Below are positions 30,620-39,302 of a DNA stretch of 64,000 bases, piece by piece. How positions within the stretch are numbered: position 1 is the first letter of the stretch; each line of letters begins with the position of its first letter. Under the pieces are notes generated by a model. It was given only the letters and a program-made list of their open reading frames with translations. It was not told the origin of the DNA and ran no database searches. The position numbers and the translations under genes are program-made. The stretch comes from Nocardia sp. NBC_01503 (lineage in GTDB: Bacteria; Actinomycetota; Actinomycetes; Mycobacteriales; Mycobacteriaceae): the NCBI RefSeq assembly GCF_036327755.1, contig NZ_CP109596.1, positions 5,146,001-5,210,000 of the forward strand, read 5' to 3'.

Positions 30620-30970
30620 ATGGACGACGATTTCGACCCGTACGACGCGGCGGTCCCGCAGGCCCCGGACTGGCGGAATATGACCCACGAGGTCTTCAAT
30701 CCCGATCACAGCGCGGGCGCGGCCTGTAACCGGGACGGCGAGATCGTCGGCCTGCACATCACCGACGAGGCCCGCGACAACGGCGACTCCTGGCTGGCCG
30801 CGGAGATTCTGCGGCTCGCTCGGCTGGCGCATCTCAAATCGCGGGTCGCCCTGCGCGCGGAGATGGAACACAACGGCACCCTGCCGCACACCATCGACTC
30901 CTTCGACCTGCCGACCGAAGCCTCCTACCGCGCCGCCGAGGCCGCCGAATTCGGCACGGCCAGGCACTGA
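30620..30970 (+). CDS. Small ESX-accessory protein, possibly EspH/DUF2694-like
   Basis: 116 residues. 'VFNPDHSAGAACNRDGEIVG' followed by 'SWLAAEILRLARLAHLKSRV' resembles the beta-strand plus helix layout I recall for DUF2694 (EspH-type) proteins; this is by memory and unverified. The ATG at 30620 follows CAGGAG at good spacing and is better than the ATG at 30602. EspH-like proteins act in the cytosol with ESX-1 substrates. Confidence 0.5.
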   Translation: MDDDFDPYDAAVPQAPDWRNMTHEVFNPDHSAGAACNRDGEIVGLHITDEARDNGDSWLAAEILRLARLAHLKSRVALRAEMEHNGTLPHTIDSFDLPTEASYRAAEAAEFGTARH

Positions 30971-30990
30971 TTCGTGAACGGGACCCCATC

Positions 30991-31311
30991 GTGACCCATA
31001 AGCTCGATATCGACGAGCCCGATGAGATCATCGCCGCCGCGGGGCGTGTCACCACCGCGGCCGCCGCGGTGACCGGACGCGCCACCACCGCGATCGCCGG
31101 GCTCGTTCCGGTGGGCGGGGCGCGCTGCGACCTCGACCACGCGCTGCTCGGCGTCCTGCACTGGGTCACGACGAGCTGTGCCGACGCCACCACTTCGGAC
31201 AGCACCGGCTCCGCCGCCGCACACCATTTCATCGTGCGGGCGGCCCATGCGCTCACCACGGCCGACGACCACGGTCGCGTCACCGTGCACCGGTCCGCCG
31301 ACCGGATCTGA
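30991..31311 (+). CDS. Small helical hypothetical protein
   Basis: 106 residues from a GTG start. Ala/Thr-rich amphipathic helices ('IIAAAGRVTTAAAAVTGRAT') form a likely helical hairpin similar in size to Esx-type proteins, but there is no W-x-G or Y-x3-D/E motif. It lies 20 bases after the DUF2694-like gene and 10 bases before the next start, clearly in the same unit. No family is recognised. Confidence 0.5.
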   Translation: MTHKLDIDEPDEIIAAAGRVTTAAAAVTGRATTAIAGLVPVGGARCDLDHALLGVLHWVTTSCADATTSDSTGSAAAHHFIVRAAHALTTADDHGRVTVHRSADRI

Positions 31312-31321
31312 ACTCCCCTCG

Positions 31322-33901
31322 ATGCGGCCGCACTATGAGAACCCCTACTGGGATGCCATTGTCGGAGACAACTGGCCCGGTATCGGGGACGGAGCCTGGC
31401 GCACACTGGAATCCGTCGCGCGCACCGGTGCGGCCGAGATGGACGTCACCGGGTTCGGACAGGCGCGCCGCGCTTTCGACGACCACATTCGGGTCAGTGC
31501 CGCGCTGCAACCGGTGCAGGACGCGCTGCGCGCCGAACAGCACAGGTTATGGGCACTGGCCGATGCCCTGAATCTGGCCGCGGATCTTTTCGGGGAGATG
31601 GCCGAACTGGTGCGCCGAACCTGTTCGCGCATACTCGATATCGTCGATTCGGCGGTAGCGGGCATCAGGGGCGAGACCGCGCCGGCGGAGGAGACCGAGG
31701 CCGAACGCGACGATCGGCTGGCCCGCATCGGCCGGATCATTCGCAATGCCCGCGACGAAGTCGCCGCGGTGATGGCCCGCGCCACGCAACAGGCGGGGCC
31801 GCAAGGCTTTCCGGAGCTGTCGGCCATCGCGAACCTGCTCGGCATACCCGGGATGGGGGAGCCGGGGCCGGGATGGCAGCCGCCGGGAGTTCCCGGGGGT
31901 CCCGGGGGTCCCGGGCGGCCCGGTAAAGGCTCCGGGCCCGGGTCGAAGCATCCGCCCGAACCGAATCGTGGGCGACCCGGATCGGCTGTGCCGGAGCCGG
32001 ATTCGGATAAACCTCCGGTTCCGCGGGTGCTCCCTGTCGGGGACGGTGCCCCGCCGGGCGGGTCTCCCGGGGACCTACCGAATGGAGATGTGCCCGCCGA
32101 CCGTCCGGTGAGCGTCCCGCCCGATGGGGCGGCGATAACGGACCCGGCACGGCATGACCGGCCGCCCGGATCGTCCGACTACGGCGTCGGCGGCGGGACG
32201 AATGGGAACGAGGCGTCCTGGTATCGGCCGCCCGCGCCGCAGCCGGGTCTGCCGGGCACGGCGCCCGGCTTCATCGGCGGCACACCGGGTGTGGTGGCGC
32301 CGCAACATTATTCGTCCGATGAGTCGGTGCCGGACTCGGGCGGCGGCACGCATGAACCCGGAGCGACGGCGGCGACGACCGGCACTACCGCTCGCTCCGA
32401 CTCCGCCGCCACCGAGCGTCCGGTATCGGACTCGGACTCCCCGGCGAAAACGACCGGCGGGCAAGCGGATTCGCGAGCGGGTGTGAACGCCTCCGACTCT
32501 GTTCCCGACGTGACCGGTGTCGGCGGTGTAAGCGCCGTTGCGTCCGGTGCTCCAATCGCGGCGGGCGGCCCGATGCCGTTTCTGCCGCTCGGCCCCGCCG
32601 CGGCGGGGCCGCCCGCCGGGGCACAGGGTTCCGGTGCACAGTCGATTTCGGCGCAGACTGGTACGGGCTCTGGAACGGGCAGTGGTACCGGTGCGGGCAC
32701 AGCGACCGGAGGTGCGGCGGCGAACAGCGCGGCTCGGACACCCGTGCAGGGTGCCGCTCCCGGCGCAGCGTCCCCCTCGGCTCCGGGCGGTGGCGCGGTA
32801 TCGGCACCCGCCGGGGATCATCCGTCCCGGAACCGTACCGGGCGCACCGAACCGCGTGACGCGACGGAACGAGTTGCGCCCGAACATGATTCGGAGCCGT
32901 TCCAGGCGGCGATCGGTGCGGCCATGGCCGCGGCGGCCGCTCCCGCCTTCGTCCTGGGCGATCGGGTGGACGGCGATTCGGCGCTGGCCCGCACCCTGCT
33001 GCGCAGCATTCTCGCGGTGGTCGACTGCTCACCGATCGCGCCCGCGTGGGCGGTGGCGGTGGCCCGCCATGCCGGCGGTATCAGCGCCTTCGTGACCTCG
33101 AACGAGGGGCGCGGCTGGTTGCCCGCGGGGCTGTATCTGCCCAGGACGGTATCCACCCCGTGGGTGTGGCAGGCCGCCCGTGACGCCGCCTGGGAGGGCG
33201 TGGCGGATCCGGCTCGCGTCCTGGTCGAGTTCAGCCGGGCCTGGGGGCGGACCTCGGGGGCCGAACTCTCGGCCGTGGCGTCATCGGTGCCGATCGATCC
33301 GGTGCTGCGCGCGGCGCTGCCCTCGGTGCGATTCGACGGCGAGGTCGAGCCCGCGCCGGAGCTGAATCTCGGTACGCCCGCACCGGATCGGCGCGATCGG
33401 CTGGCGGTGACCGCGTCACCGCGGCTGCTGGATCGGGTGATGGCGGTGCAGGAGCCGACGATCCTGTTGCGCTGCACCGAACTCGCCCGCGACGCGCACG
33501 CGCGGGTCACCCGGGCGGTCCCGGATGCCGTGCACGCCATGGGAGCGCCGGAACTGCGCGGGCGCATTCTCACCGCGTTGCGCAACCGGACCGCGGTGGC
33601 ACCGGACTGGTTCGAGGAATTGCGCGACGCCGACGACCTGCTCGCCGCGAGTATGGCGCCGCGACGACTGGACGTCGGTCGTATCCCCCTGGGGGAATTG
33701 CGATTCGAGGAGAACGGTGAACCGGCGGTGTTGCGCGCCATGCAGTTGCAGCGCCGCTGCGACGAATTGGTGCTGCTGTTGGCGGGTACCCCGGATCGGC
33801 AGTGCCTGCGCGACGCGGTGTACGTGCACGCCCATCTCACCGAACATCCGGCCATCGCCGCGGTGGGCGGACCCCGCGTCCCGCCGCGGGTCAGCGGTTG
33901 A
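31322..33901 (+). CDS. Large ESX-associated protein: CpnT-N/WXG-like helical domain, Gly/Pro linker, Rv3899c-like C-terminal domains
   Basis: 859 residues. Residues 1-190 begin 'NPYWDAIVGDNWPGIGDGAW' and form long helices, like the N-terminal part of CpnT-type ESX proteins. A 330-residue disordered Gly/Pro/Ser linker contains 'GGPMPFLPLGP'. The C-terminal 320 residues hold 'FVTSNEGRGWLPAGLYLP' and 'LRDADDLLAASM', also found in two other proteins of this window. These match what I remember as DUF5631/DUF5632 of Rv3899c near mycobacterial ESX-2. A strong hairpin follows the gene. Confidence 0.7.
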   Translation: MRPHYENPYWDAIVGDNWPGIGDGAWRTLESVARTGAAEMDVTGFGQARRAFDDHIRVSAALQPVQDALRAEQHRLWALADALNLAADLFGEMAELVRRTCSRILDIVDSAVAGIRGETAPAEETEAERDDRLARIGRIIRNARDEVAAVMARATQQAGPQGFPELSAIANLLGIPGMGEPGPGWQPPGVPGGPGGPGRPGKGSGPGSKHPPEPNRGRPGSAVPEPDSDKPPVPRVLPVGDGAPPGGSPGDLPNGDVPADRPVSVPPDGAAITDPARHDRPPGSSDYGVGGGTNGNEASWYRPPAPQPGLPGTAPGFIGGTPGVVAPQHYSSDESVPDSGGGTHEPGATAATTGTTARSDSAATERPVSDSDSPAKTTGGQADSRAGVNASDSVPDVTGVGGVSAVASGAPIAAGGPMPFLPLGPAAAGPPAGAQGSGAQSISAQTGTGSGTGSGTGAGTATGGAAANSAARTPVQGAAPGAASPSAPGGGAVSAPAGDHPSRNRTGRTEPRDATERVAPEHDSEPFQAAIGAAMAAAAAPAFVLGDRVDGDSALARTLLRSILAVVDCSPIAPAWAVAVARHAGGISAFVTSNEGRGWLPAGLYLPRTVSTPWVWQAARDAAWEGVADPARVLVEFSRAWGRTSGAELSAVASSVPIDPVLRAALPSVRFDGEVEPAPELNLGTPAPDRRDRLAVTASPRLLDRVMAVQEPTILLRCTELARDAHARVTRAVPDAVHAMGAPELRGRILTALRNRTAVAPDWFEELRDADDLLAASMAPRRLDVGRIPLGELRFEENGEPAVLRAMQLQRRCDELVLLLAGTPDRQCLRDAVYVHAHLTEHPAIAAVGGPRVPPRVSG

Positions 33902-33932
33902 ACCGCGGTGGGGGATCGGTGCGGGCAATCGC

Positions 33933-33968
33933 CGGTGGCAGGCCCCGGCCCATCGGGGCCTGCCACCG
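33933..33968 (+). terminator. Terminator-like hairpin after the plus-strand arm unit
   Basis: A perfect 14-bp stem: CGGTGGCAGGCCCC at 33933-33946 and its complement at 33955-33968 with an 8-nt loop. It ends the unit that starts at 25.7 kb; the next operator lies 62 bases further on. Confidence 0.75.
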
Positions 33969-34029
33969 AACTCGCCGAATGGACTGTGGCGAAACAAGGT
34001 TCGCGACTTCACCTGAGAACACTATGGGC

Positions 34030-34045
34030 TTCCCATCGGCGGGAA
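34030..34045. promoter_or_regulatory. TTCCCA-TCGG-CGGGAA operator, site 4
   Basis: Member of the 6-4-6 repeat family with one mismatch, between a terminator and the GTG start at 34096. It argues against the in-frame ATG at 34024, which would put the repeat inside the gene. Confidence 0.7.
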
Positions 34046-34095
34046 GGCTCGACAATTGGGCGAATCGCCGAGGGCGGAAGGGAGTTCGATTCAAC

Positions 34096-35997
34096 GTGGC
34101 CGAGAAAGTGCACATCGATCCAGCGGTACTCCGCCAACTCGCGGTCCAGCACCAGCGAGTCGGCGATGAGACCGTGGAATGGGCCAAGCCGCCGGAGGAT
34201 TGGCTCAAAGCCTTCCCGCACACCTACGGAACCATCGCCAGCCCTGTCCTGGACGCGTTGACGAAGTATTACAACGCCCGGCAGCAGGCGGGCAATGCGC
34301 TCGCGGAACAGCACTACCGCACCGCGGCCGAACTCAACGCCTCCGCCGACGAGTACGAGCGCGCGGATCGGGACAGCGCGGCGGCGATCCACCGATCCGG
34401 CGACGGCCCCTCCGGCGGTGCCGGAACGCCCGCGGGCGTTCCGCCGCTTGTTCACCCGAGCGCGCAGACCCCGGGCGGACCGGGGAATCCCGGCGCCGTG
34501 CCACCGGTTTCGGGTGGCAGCGACCCGAACACCGCTGGCGGACAGGGCGCCTCGCCGATCACCGCGCCGGGCCCCGGCGCGGGCGCCCCGGCGACCGTCG
34601 GGGCGCCCGGTGGCGCACCGGCCGCCCCGGGTGTGTCCGGAGCGCCCCTCGCACCCGCCGCCTCGGCGACTGATCCGTCGGCGCCGCACACCACCGCGGG
34701 CCGCGACGGTCTGTCCGGGACGGCCGCCGATGCGGTACGCCCCGCTGCGGTCACCGCCCCGACCGGCGCCGGCGCCGCGCCGATCCTCACCGGCGCGGGT
34801 AGCGGCGATTCGGCGCAGCACGCGGCCCCCACCTCGGGGACCGGCGTGCCCGGCGATGCCGTGCCGGCAATGCTGCCGACCCCGTTCGCGGCGGCGGTCG
34901 CCGCCGCCAAGGATCGGGAGACCGGTCCGGGCCATGTGGTGAACGAGGCCGTCAACGAGGACCTGGTGATCGCCCGCACCCTGCTCGCCGCGGTGCTGGC
35001 GGCCGTGGACGAGCCGATCATCGGTCTGGCCTGGGCGGTTTCGGTCATGCGCGGGCCGACCGGCATCGGCGTGTTCATCACCAGCAACGAGGGCCGGGGC
35101 TGGCTGCCCGCCGGGCTCTACCTGCCACGTGAGGTATCCACCCCGTGGCTGTGGGACGAGATGCTCGGGACGGAACAGAGCTGGCCGTGGGAGGGTGTGG
35201 CCGATCCGGCACGCGTACTCGCCGAATTCGGCCGGGCCTGGGGCGGTACGACGGAGTCGACCCTGACCGCCCTGGTGTCCTCCGGGTCGATCGATTCGAG
35301 CCTGCGCGCACAACTGCCCGATACCGCCGTGGAAGATATGGTCCCGCCCGCTTACGACATCGATCTGCGCACACCCGCACCCGGCACCGCCGATCGGCTG
35401 GCCCTTGCCGCATCCATACCCGCATTGGAAAGTGTTGGCGCGGTGCCGGATTCGGCAATCCATCGCCGCCGCACCGAGCTGGCGGAGCAGGCGCACGCCG
35501 ACCTCGGCCGCACCATCGCGGCCCCGGCCGAGGCGGCCGGTGGTCGCGCCCTGCGCGGTCGCGTGCTCGCCCTGCTGCGCGAGAACCAGCAGGTGCCCGC
35601 ACAGCTGTGGCAGGAACTGCGGGACGCCGACGATCTGCTCGCCGCCACCATGCTCTCCCGCCGGGTCGACGCGGGCCGGGTCACCCTGGGCCAGTTGCGC
35701 ATCGAAGACCAGGCGGAAGCATTGCGCGCCATGGTATTCGAGCGCCGATGCACCGAACTGGTGCTGCTGCTCGCGGACCAACCCACCCGTCAGGGCCTGC
35801 GGGACGCGGTGTACGCGCACGAGCAGATCCTGGGTCACCCCCTGTTCGCGGCCGTTCCGGTCGCCGCGGCGGCCACCGCCGCCGAGCAGGTCTCCACGGT
35901 CGACACCATCGGACCGCGGGTCGCGCCACCGGCGGTGACGGCGGGTCCGCCCGCTGCGGTGACGGTGTCACCGCTCGATGATCGGGTGAATGGATAA
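34096..35997 (+). CDS. EspC-domain ESX substrate with Rv3899c-like C-terminal domains
   Basis: 633 residues. An EspC-like helical hairpin ('VHIDPAVLRQLAVQHQRVGD', 'WLKAFPHTYGTIASPVLDAL') ends with 'DEYERAD', which contains the type VII export motif Y-x3-D. A Gly/Pro/Ala linker leads to the C-terminal pair of domains with 'FITSNEGRGWLPAGLYLPRE' and 'LRDADDLLAATM', paralogous to the proteins ending at 33901 and 39302. It is probably secreted by the ESX system. The GTG start is preceded by GGAAGGGAG. Confidence 0.78.
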   Translation: MAEKVHIDPAVLRQLAVQHQRVGDETVEWAKPPEDWLKAFPHTYGTIASPVLDALTKYYNARQQAGNALAEQHYRTAAELNASADEYERADRDSAAAIHRSGDGPSGGAGTPAGVPPLVHPSAQTPGGPGNPGAVPPVSGGSDPNTAGGQGASPITAPGPGAGAPATVGAPGGAPAAPGVSGAPLAPAASATDPSAPHTTAGRDGLSGTAADAVRPAAVTAPTGAGAAPILTGAGSGDSAQHAAPTSGTGVPGDAVPAMLPTPFAAAVAAAKDRETGPGHVVNEAVNEDLVIARTLLAAVLAAVDEPIIGLAWAVSVMRGPTGIGVFITSNEGRGWLPAGLYLPREVSTPWLWDEMLGTEQSWPWEGVADPARVLAEFGRAWGGTTESTLTALVSSGSIDSSLRAQLPDTAVEDMVPPAYDIDLRTPAPGTADRLALAASIPALESVGAVPDSAIHRRRTELAEQAHADLGRTIAAPAEAAGGRALRGRVLALLRENQQVPAQLWQELRDADDLLAATMLSRRVDAGRVTLGQLRIEDQAEALRAMVFERRCTELVLLLADQPTRQGLRDAVYAHEQILGHPLFAAVPVAAAATAAEQVSTVDTIGPRVAPPAVTAGPPAAVTVSPLDDRVNG

Positions 35998-36013
35998 CGG
36001 CCAGTGGGCTTCT

Positions 36014-36044
36014 CGGGCGTCCCGGTGGCACACCGGGACGCCCG
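36014..36044. terminator. Terminator hairpin at the convergence of the two arms
   Basis: A perfect 14-bp stem: CGGGCGTCCCGGTG at 36014-36027 and its complement at 36031-36044 with a GCA loop. It separates the plus-strand and minus-strand accessory arms and may act in both directions. Confidence 0.75.
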
Positions 36045-36093
36045 CTCACCTACCGGACGTGGACCTGACCTGTGCTCGACCTCGCGTGCGATA

Positions 36094-37116
36094 TCAGGCG
36101 TCGTCCCAGCTGGGCGTGCCGTACACGTTCAGTTTGTCTATGCCCGCGCCGGATGAACAGCCCAGGCCCACAACCGAATAGCGCCATGTGGCGCCGGTGG
36201 ACTCGGCGGCCCCGGCCAGGGCGTCGACCGCCGCGGTGCTGCCGTGATGCCGGGCCGCGAGCTCACGCACGAGCGGGGTCAGGTCGCGCCCGCGGTGGCG
36301 GCCCAGGTGCAGCGCGAAGGTGGTGGCACCGTCACGATGCCCACGGCAGATCGCGATCGGGAAGTGGTGCAGGTCGGCCGGGTCGGCTCCGCAGCGGACC
36401 AGCTCGGACAGCACCTCCCACGCCGGATCGCCGAAGTGGCGGACCAGTTTCATCGGCGTGGCGATATCGCCGTATCTGGCTTTCAGATAGACCTTGTGAC
36501 CGAGGGCGCCATGCGCGTCGACTTCGATTGCGGCGAAGCAGGGTTCGATGAACTCATGGTGTGCGGTGACCGGAGCCAGTCCGGTGAATTCGGGCCATGC
36601 CGCGCACAGCCGAGGCAATGCGTCCGGCGCGGCGCGGAGGGAGCCGTACAGCTTGAGGCCCGGGGGGCGATCCGCCGCCGCGCGATGTACCACCCCGAGC
36701 CAGGTCGCGAAGCGCTGACATGCGGGAAGGTCGGCCGGATCGGGATATAGCGCGGCGACGAAGGCTCGCAGCGTCTCCGCCGCTGGTGCGGCGTTGTTCG
36801 GCATCAGCTCGGCGACTTCATCGATAGCGGCGAGCTGAGCGGTGAGACGAGATCCGAAGTCGGCGTGTATTGTTCCGGCCTCCGTCACATAGCGGAGAGC
36901 GGGCGTGCTCCGGCCTCCGCCACCGGTCACGCTGGCTTCGAACGGAACACCGGTGCTGGTGAGTCTGCTCGCAGGGTATCCGTCGGCAGCCAACGGATTC
37001 AACTGCCCGCCGCACGCTCGGTGCAGCGTGGCGCGGATCGTCTCCGGATCAGTGTCCAGCGCCAGGCGCTCGGCCGAGGCGATCAGGAAATCGCCTGCGG
37101 CCGTGGCCAATTCCAC
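36094..37116 (-). CDS. Possible DMATS/ABBA-type prenyltransferase-like protein
   Basis: 340 residues from a GTG start just after the stop of the upstream gene. 'SRLTSTGVPFEASVTG' followed by 'ALRYVTEAG', then 'GLKLYGSLRA' and 'GHKVYLKARYGD', recall the alternating K-x-Y strands and substrate-pocket motifs of the tryptophan dimethylallyltransferase (ABBA fold) family. No membrane segment or signal is present. If correct, it would transfer a prenyl group to an aromatic or peptide substrate, which is unusual inside an ESX locus. The alternative is an unrelated uncharacterised family. Last gene of the minus-strand arm. Confidence 0.4.
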   Translation of the reverse strand: MELATAAGDFLIASAERLALDTDPETIRATLHRACGGQLNPLAADGYPASRLTSTGVPFEASVTGGGGRSTPALRYVTEAGTIHADFGSRLTAQLAAIDEVAELMPNNAAPAAETLRAFVAALYPDPADLPACQRFATWLGVVHRAAADRPPGLKLYGSLRAAPDALPRLCAAWPEFTGLAPVTAHHEFIEPCFAAIEVDAHGALGHKVYLKARYGDIATPMKLVRHFGDPAWEVLSELVRCGADPADLHHFPIAICRGHRDGATTFALHLGRHRGRDLTPLVRELAARHHGSTAAVDALAGAAESTGATWRYSVVGLGCSSGAGIDKLNVYGTPSWDDA

Positions 37117-37118
37117 CG

Positions 37119-39302
37119 CTATGTCTCCCCGCTCGGACCCTTGGGCGGGTTCGCCGCCGGGACCACCCCGGGTGCCCCGGGCGCGGTGACCTTGGGCGGA
37201 TCGGCGGGTTTCGCATCGGGCGGCCCCTGCCCGTCGGTAATCATGTCCGCGCCGCTGGGATGGAAGAATCCCTGAAACTTTCCGAACGCGACTCCGAGTG
37301 AATCCGGAAGGTTGTTCTGGTCGAATCTCACCAGGTGGCCGTCCTGCTTCGGACCGAGTTCGCCGTTGATGACGATCTGCGGTCCGTCCTGGGTCATCAC
37401 CACCAAGGCGGTTCGGTCGGCCCACTGCACGATATCGCCGGTATGTAGTTGGGATTCGGTGACCTGCGTCCACTGCATACCGGCAGGACTGTTTTCGTAC
37501 GCGCCGCGTCCGTCGCAGAGGTTCGGATTGTTGAACGCCTTGTTGAGCGCGTCCTGCACCGCAGGCGTCACTTCCTGGGTACCGCTCAGGCCGGGAATCG
37601 TGACGTTCACCAGGCCCTTTCCATTGGCGGGCGGGGGAGTGGTCTGGTCGGCGGTCACCGTCGGCTGCCCGGGCGTTCCGGGCGCCCCGGGTGCGGTCGG
37701 CCCGCCCGGCGTGGTGGAGGCGGGAGTGACGGCATTCGGATCCTGTCGCCGTTGTGGTTCGCCCCTGTCGTGCTGGATTCCCGGGTTGTCCTGATTCCGG
37801 TTCTGCGCCGCCTGTGACATCGCCGAGATCGCCATCAGCATGCTCGGGTCGAAACTCGAACCGCCGCCGGTGTTCCCACCCGCGTTCCCGCCGGTACTTC
37901 CACCCATGCTCCCCCCGGAATTCATCCCGGGGTTGTACACGGCCGGGGTGACGTTCGCGCCCTGCTCGATGCGTTCTCTCGCCGCGTTGATCTCATCGAT
38001 AACCTGGTCGTCGCCGGTGCCGGTCGGGGTCGTGGTGGTATCGGTCGGGGTGGTCCCGGGAGACGAGGCATCCGGTTTCGTGGCCGGATTGCCTTGCCCG
38101 CCCGGACTATTCGCGAGCGCGTCCTTGAACAGCGCGCTGTAGTCGGTGTTCTGCGCCGAGGGTGTTCCGGTTCCCGCTCCGGCTCCGGTCCCCGCTCCCG
38201 TCCCCGTTCCGGCTCCGGTCCCCGCTCCGGTCCCTGCTCCCGCTCCGGTTCCCGCTCCCGCGCCTTCTCCGGTCTTTTCTCCACCACCGGCTCCCGGTCC
38301 GTCGGGTTTCTTCGGCGTCGGAGTGACCTTCGCTGCTTCCTTCAGAAACTTGTCGGCTACCTTCTCATAGGCCTCGGTCCATTTTCTGACCTTTTCCTTG
38401 AGTGGTTCGACATATACCCGCTGTTCCACGCTCGGGGTGAGATAGAACAAACCGTCTGTGGACTTCTCGAAAACCGTTTCGACTATCGGATCATGATCAT
38501 GTTGGTAATAGTGCGTCTGCGTCAGCTTATCGCCATCGCGCTGCCAGCCGTCCACCTTGTTCTTGAGGACGTCTTGCACCTCGGCGATCATTTTGACCAA
38601 ATTTTTGAAGAGGTCATTTCCTGTCACCTCGGTGTCGAATGTGGCGTCCGTGGCGATCTGGTGTTCGCCGTTGTATGCTGCCTCCCGCTTCTTCAATCCA
38701 TCCTCCAGGGCTCCGTGCGCGGCCCTGATGTCCGACCAGCCACTCAAAGTCGTCGGTCGTTCTTCCGTCACCAGCGCCGGAGCGAAGGTCGGGTGCTCCT
38801 CTTTCGGGCGGCGCAGGCCGAGCGAATCGAGATCCCATTGCATGGTGAACTTTGTATCCAGCACCAGGGCCTTCAATGGCGCGCTGGCACCGTCCGGCGC
38901 CTTCAGTTCGACCAATACCGCATGCTTTTGCGTTTGGTCGTTGACAGAGTTGTCCGCATCGGTGCTGAATACAGGTTTGTCTACAATGGTTTGGTAGTAG
39001 GTGTCGACGTTATTGTGATACAAAGATGACACGAGATCTTTGTACTTCCCATTGTCGACATGCTTTTCGTGCGCCGTCTTCGCGAGCTCGGACTTGAGGT
39101 CGAGAGCTCCTCCGCCGGCCTGTTCGTCAAGCTTGTCCCACGCGTCCTTGAATTCTTCCGCATTCAATGTGAGGAGACGGTCCAAAGATGCTTTTGCCTG
39201 ATCATCCTGGAACCCGTCATCGTCACAGAAGCTGTATTCATAGTCTTTTCGGACATCTGCGACAACCTTGTCGACCTTGCCGGCGTCGATTTCAGGAGCC
39301 AT
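37119..39302 (-). CDS. Mosaic ESX-accessory protein: AT-rich charged N-terminal domain, Gly/Thr repeats, shared C-terminal domain
   Basis: 727 residues. Residues 1-325 are rich in Lys, Asp, Glu and Asn, and their DNA is near 45% GC against roughly two-thirds GC around it. A Gly-Ala/Gly-Thr repeat follows (38160-38273), then a linker with 'DPSMLMAISAMSQAA'. The C-terminal part holds 'VQDALNKAFNN', 'LHTGDIVQWADRTALVVM', 'IVINGEL' and 'FFHPSGADMITDG', paralogous to the protein ending at 28023. Its start overlaps the stop of the upstream gene. The N-terminal domain matches nothing I know and may be an acquired effector module. Confidence 0.6.
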   Translation of the reverse strand: MAPEIDAGKVDKVVADVRKDYEYSFCDDDGFQDDQAKASLDRLLTLNAEEFKDAWDKLDEQAGGGALDLKSELAKTAHEKHVDNGKYKDLVSSLYHNNVDTYYQTIVDKPVFSTDADNSVNDQTQKHAVLVELKAPDGASAPLKALVLDTKFTMQWDLDSLGLRRPKEEHPTFAPALVTEERPTTLSGWSDIRAAHGALEDGLKKREAAYNGEHQIATDATFDTEVTGNDLFKNLVKMIAEVQDVLKNKVDGWQRDGDKLTQTHYYQHDHDPIVETVFEKSTDGLFYLTPSVEQRVYVEPLKEKVRKWTEAYEKVADKFLKEAAKVTPTPKKPDGPGAGGGEKTGEGAGAGTGAGAGTGAGTGAGTGTGAGTGAGAGTGTPSAQNTDYSALFKDALANSPGGQGNPATKPDASSPGTTPTDTTTTPTGTGDDQVIDEINAARERIEQGANVTPAVYNPGMNSGGSMGGSTGGNAGGNTGGGSSFDPSMLMAISAMSQAAQNRNQDNPGIQHDRGEPQRRQDPNAVTPASTTPGGPTAPGAPGTPGQPTVTADQTTPPPANGKGLVNVTIPGLSGTQEVTPAVQDALNKAFNNPNLCDGRGAYENSPAGMQWTQVTESQLHTGDIVQWADRTALVVMTQDGPQIVINGELGPKQDGHLVRFDQNNLPDSLGVAFGKFQGFFHPSGADMITDGQGPPDAKPADPPKVTAPGAPGVVPAANPPKGPSGET
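38160..38273 (-). repeat. Gly-Ala / Gly-Thr coding repeat
   Basis: Short tandem units of 6-12 bases encoding alternating GAG and GTG triplets inside the 37119-39302 gene. It separates the AT-rich N-terminal part from the rest and is likely length-variable. Confidence 0.8.

Noticed and set aside
33802..34095. In-frame 5' extension of the EspC gene into the previous gene
   Set aside because: It would include a terminator hairpin and an operator; the GTG at 34096 gives the conserved N-terminus.
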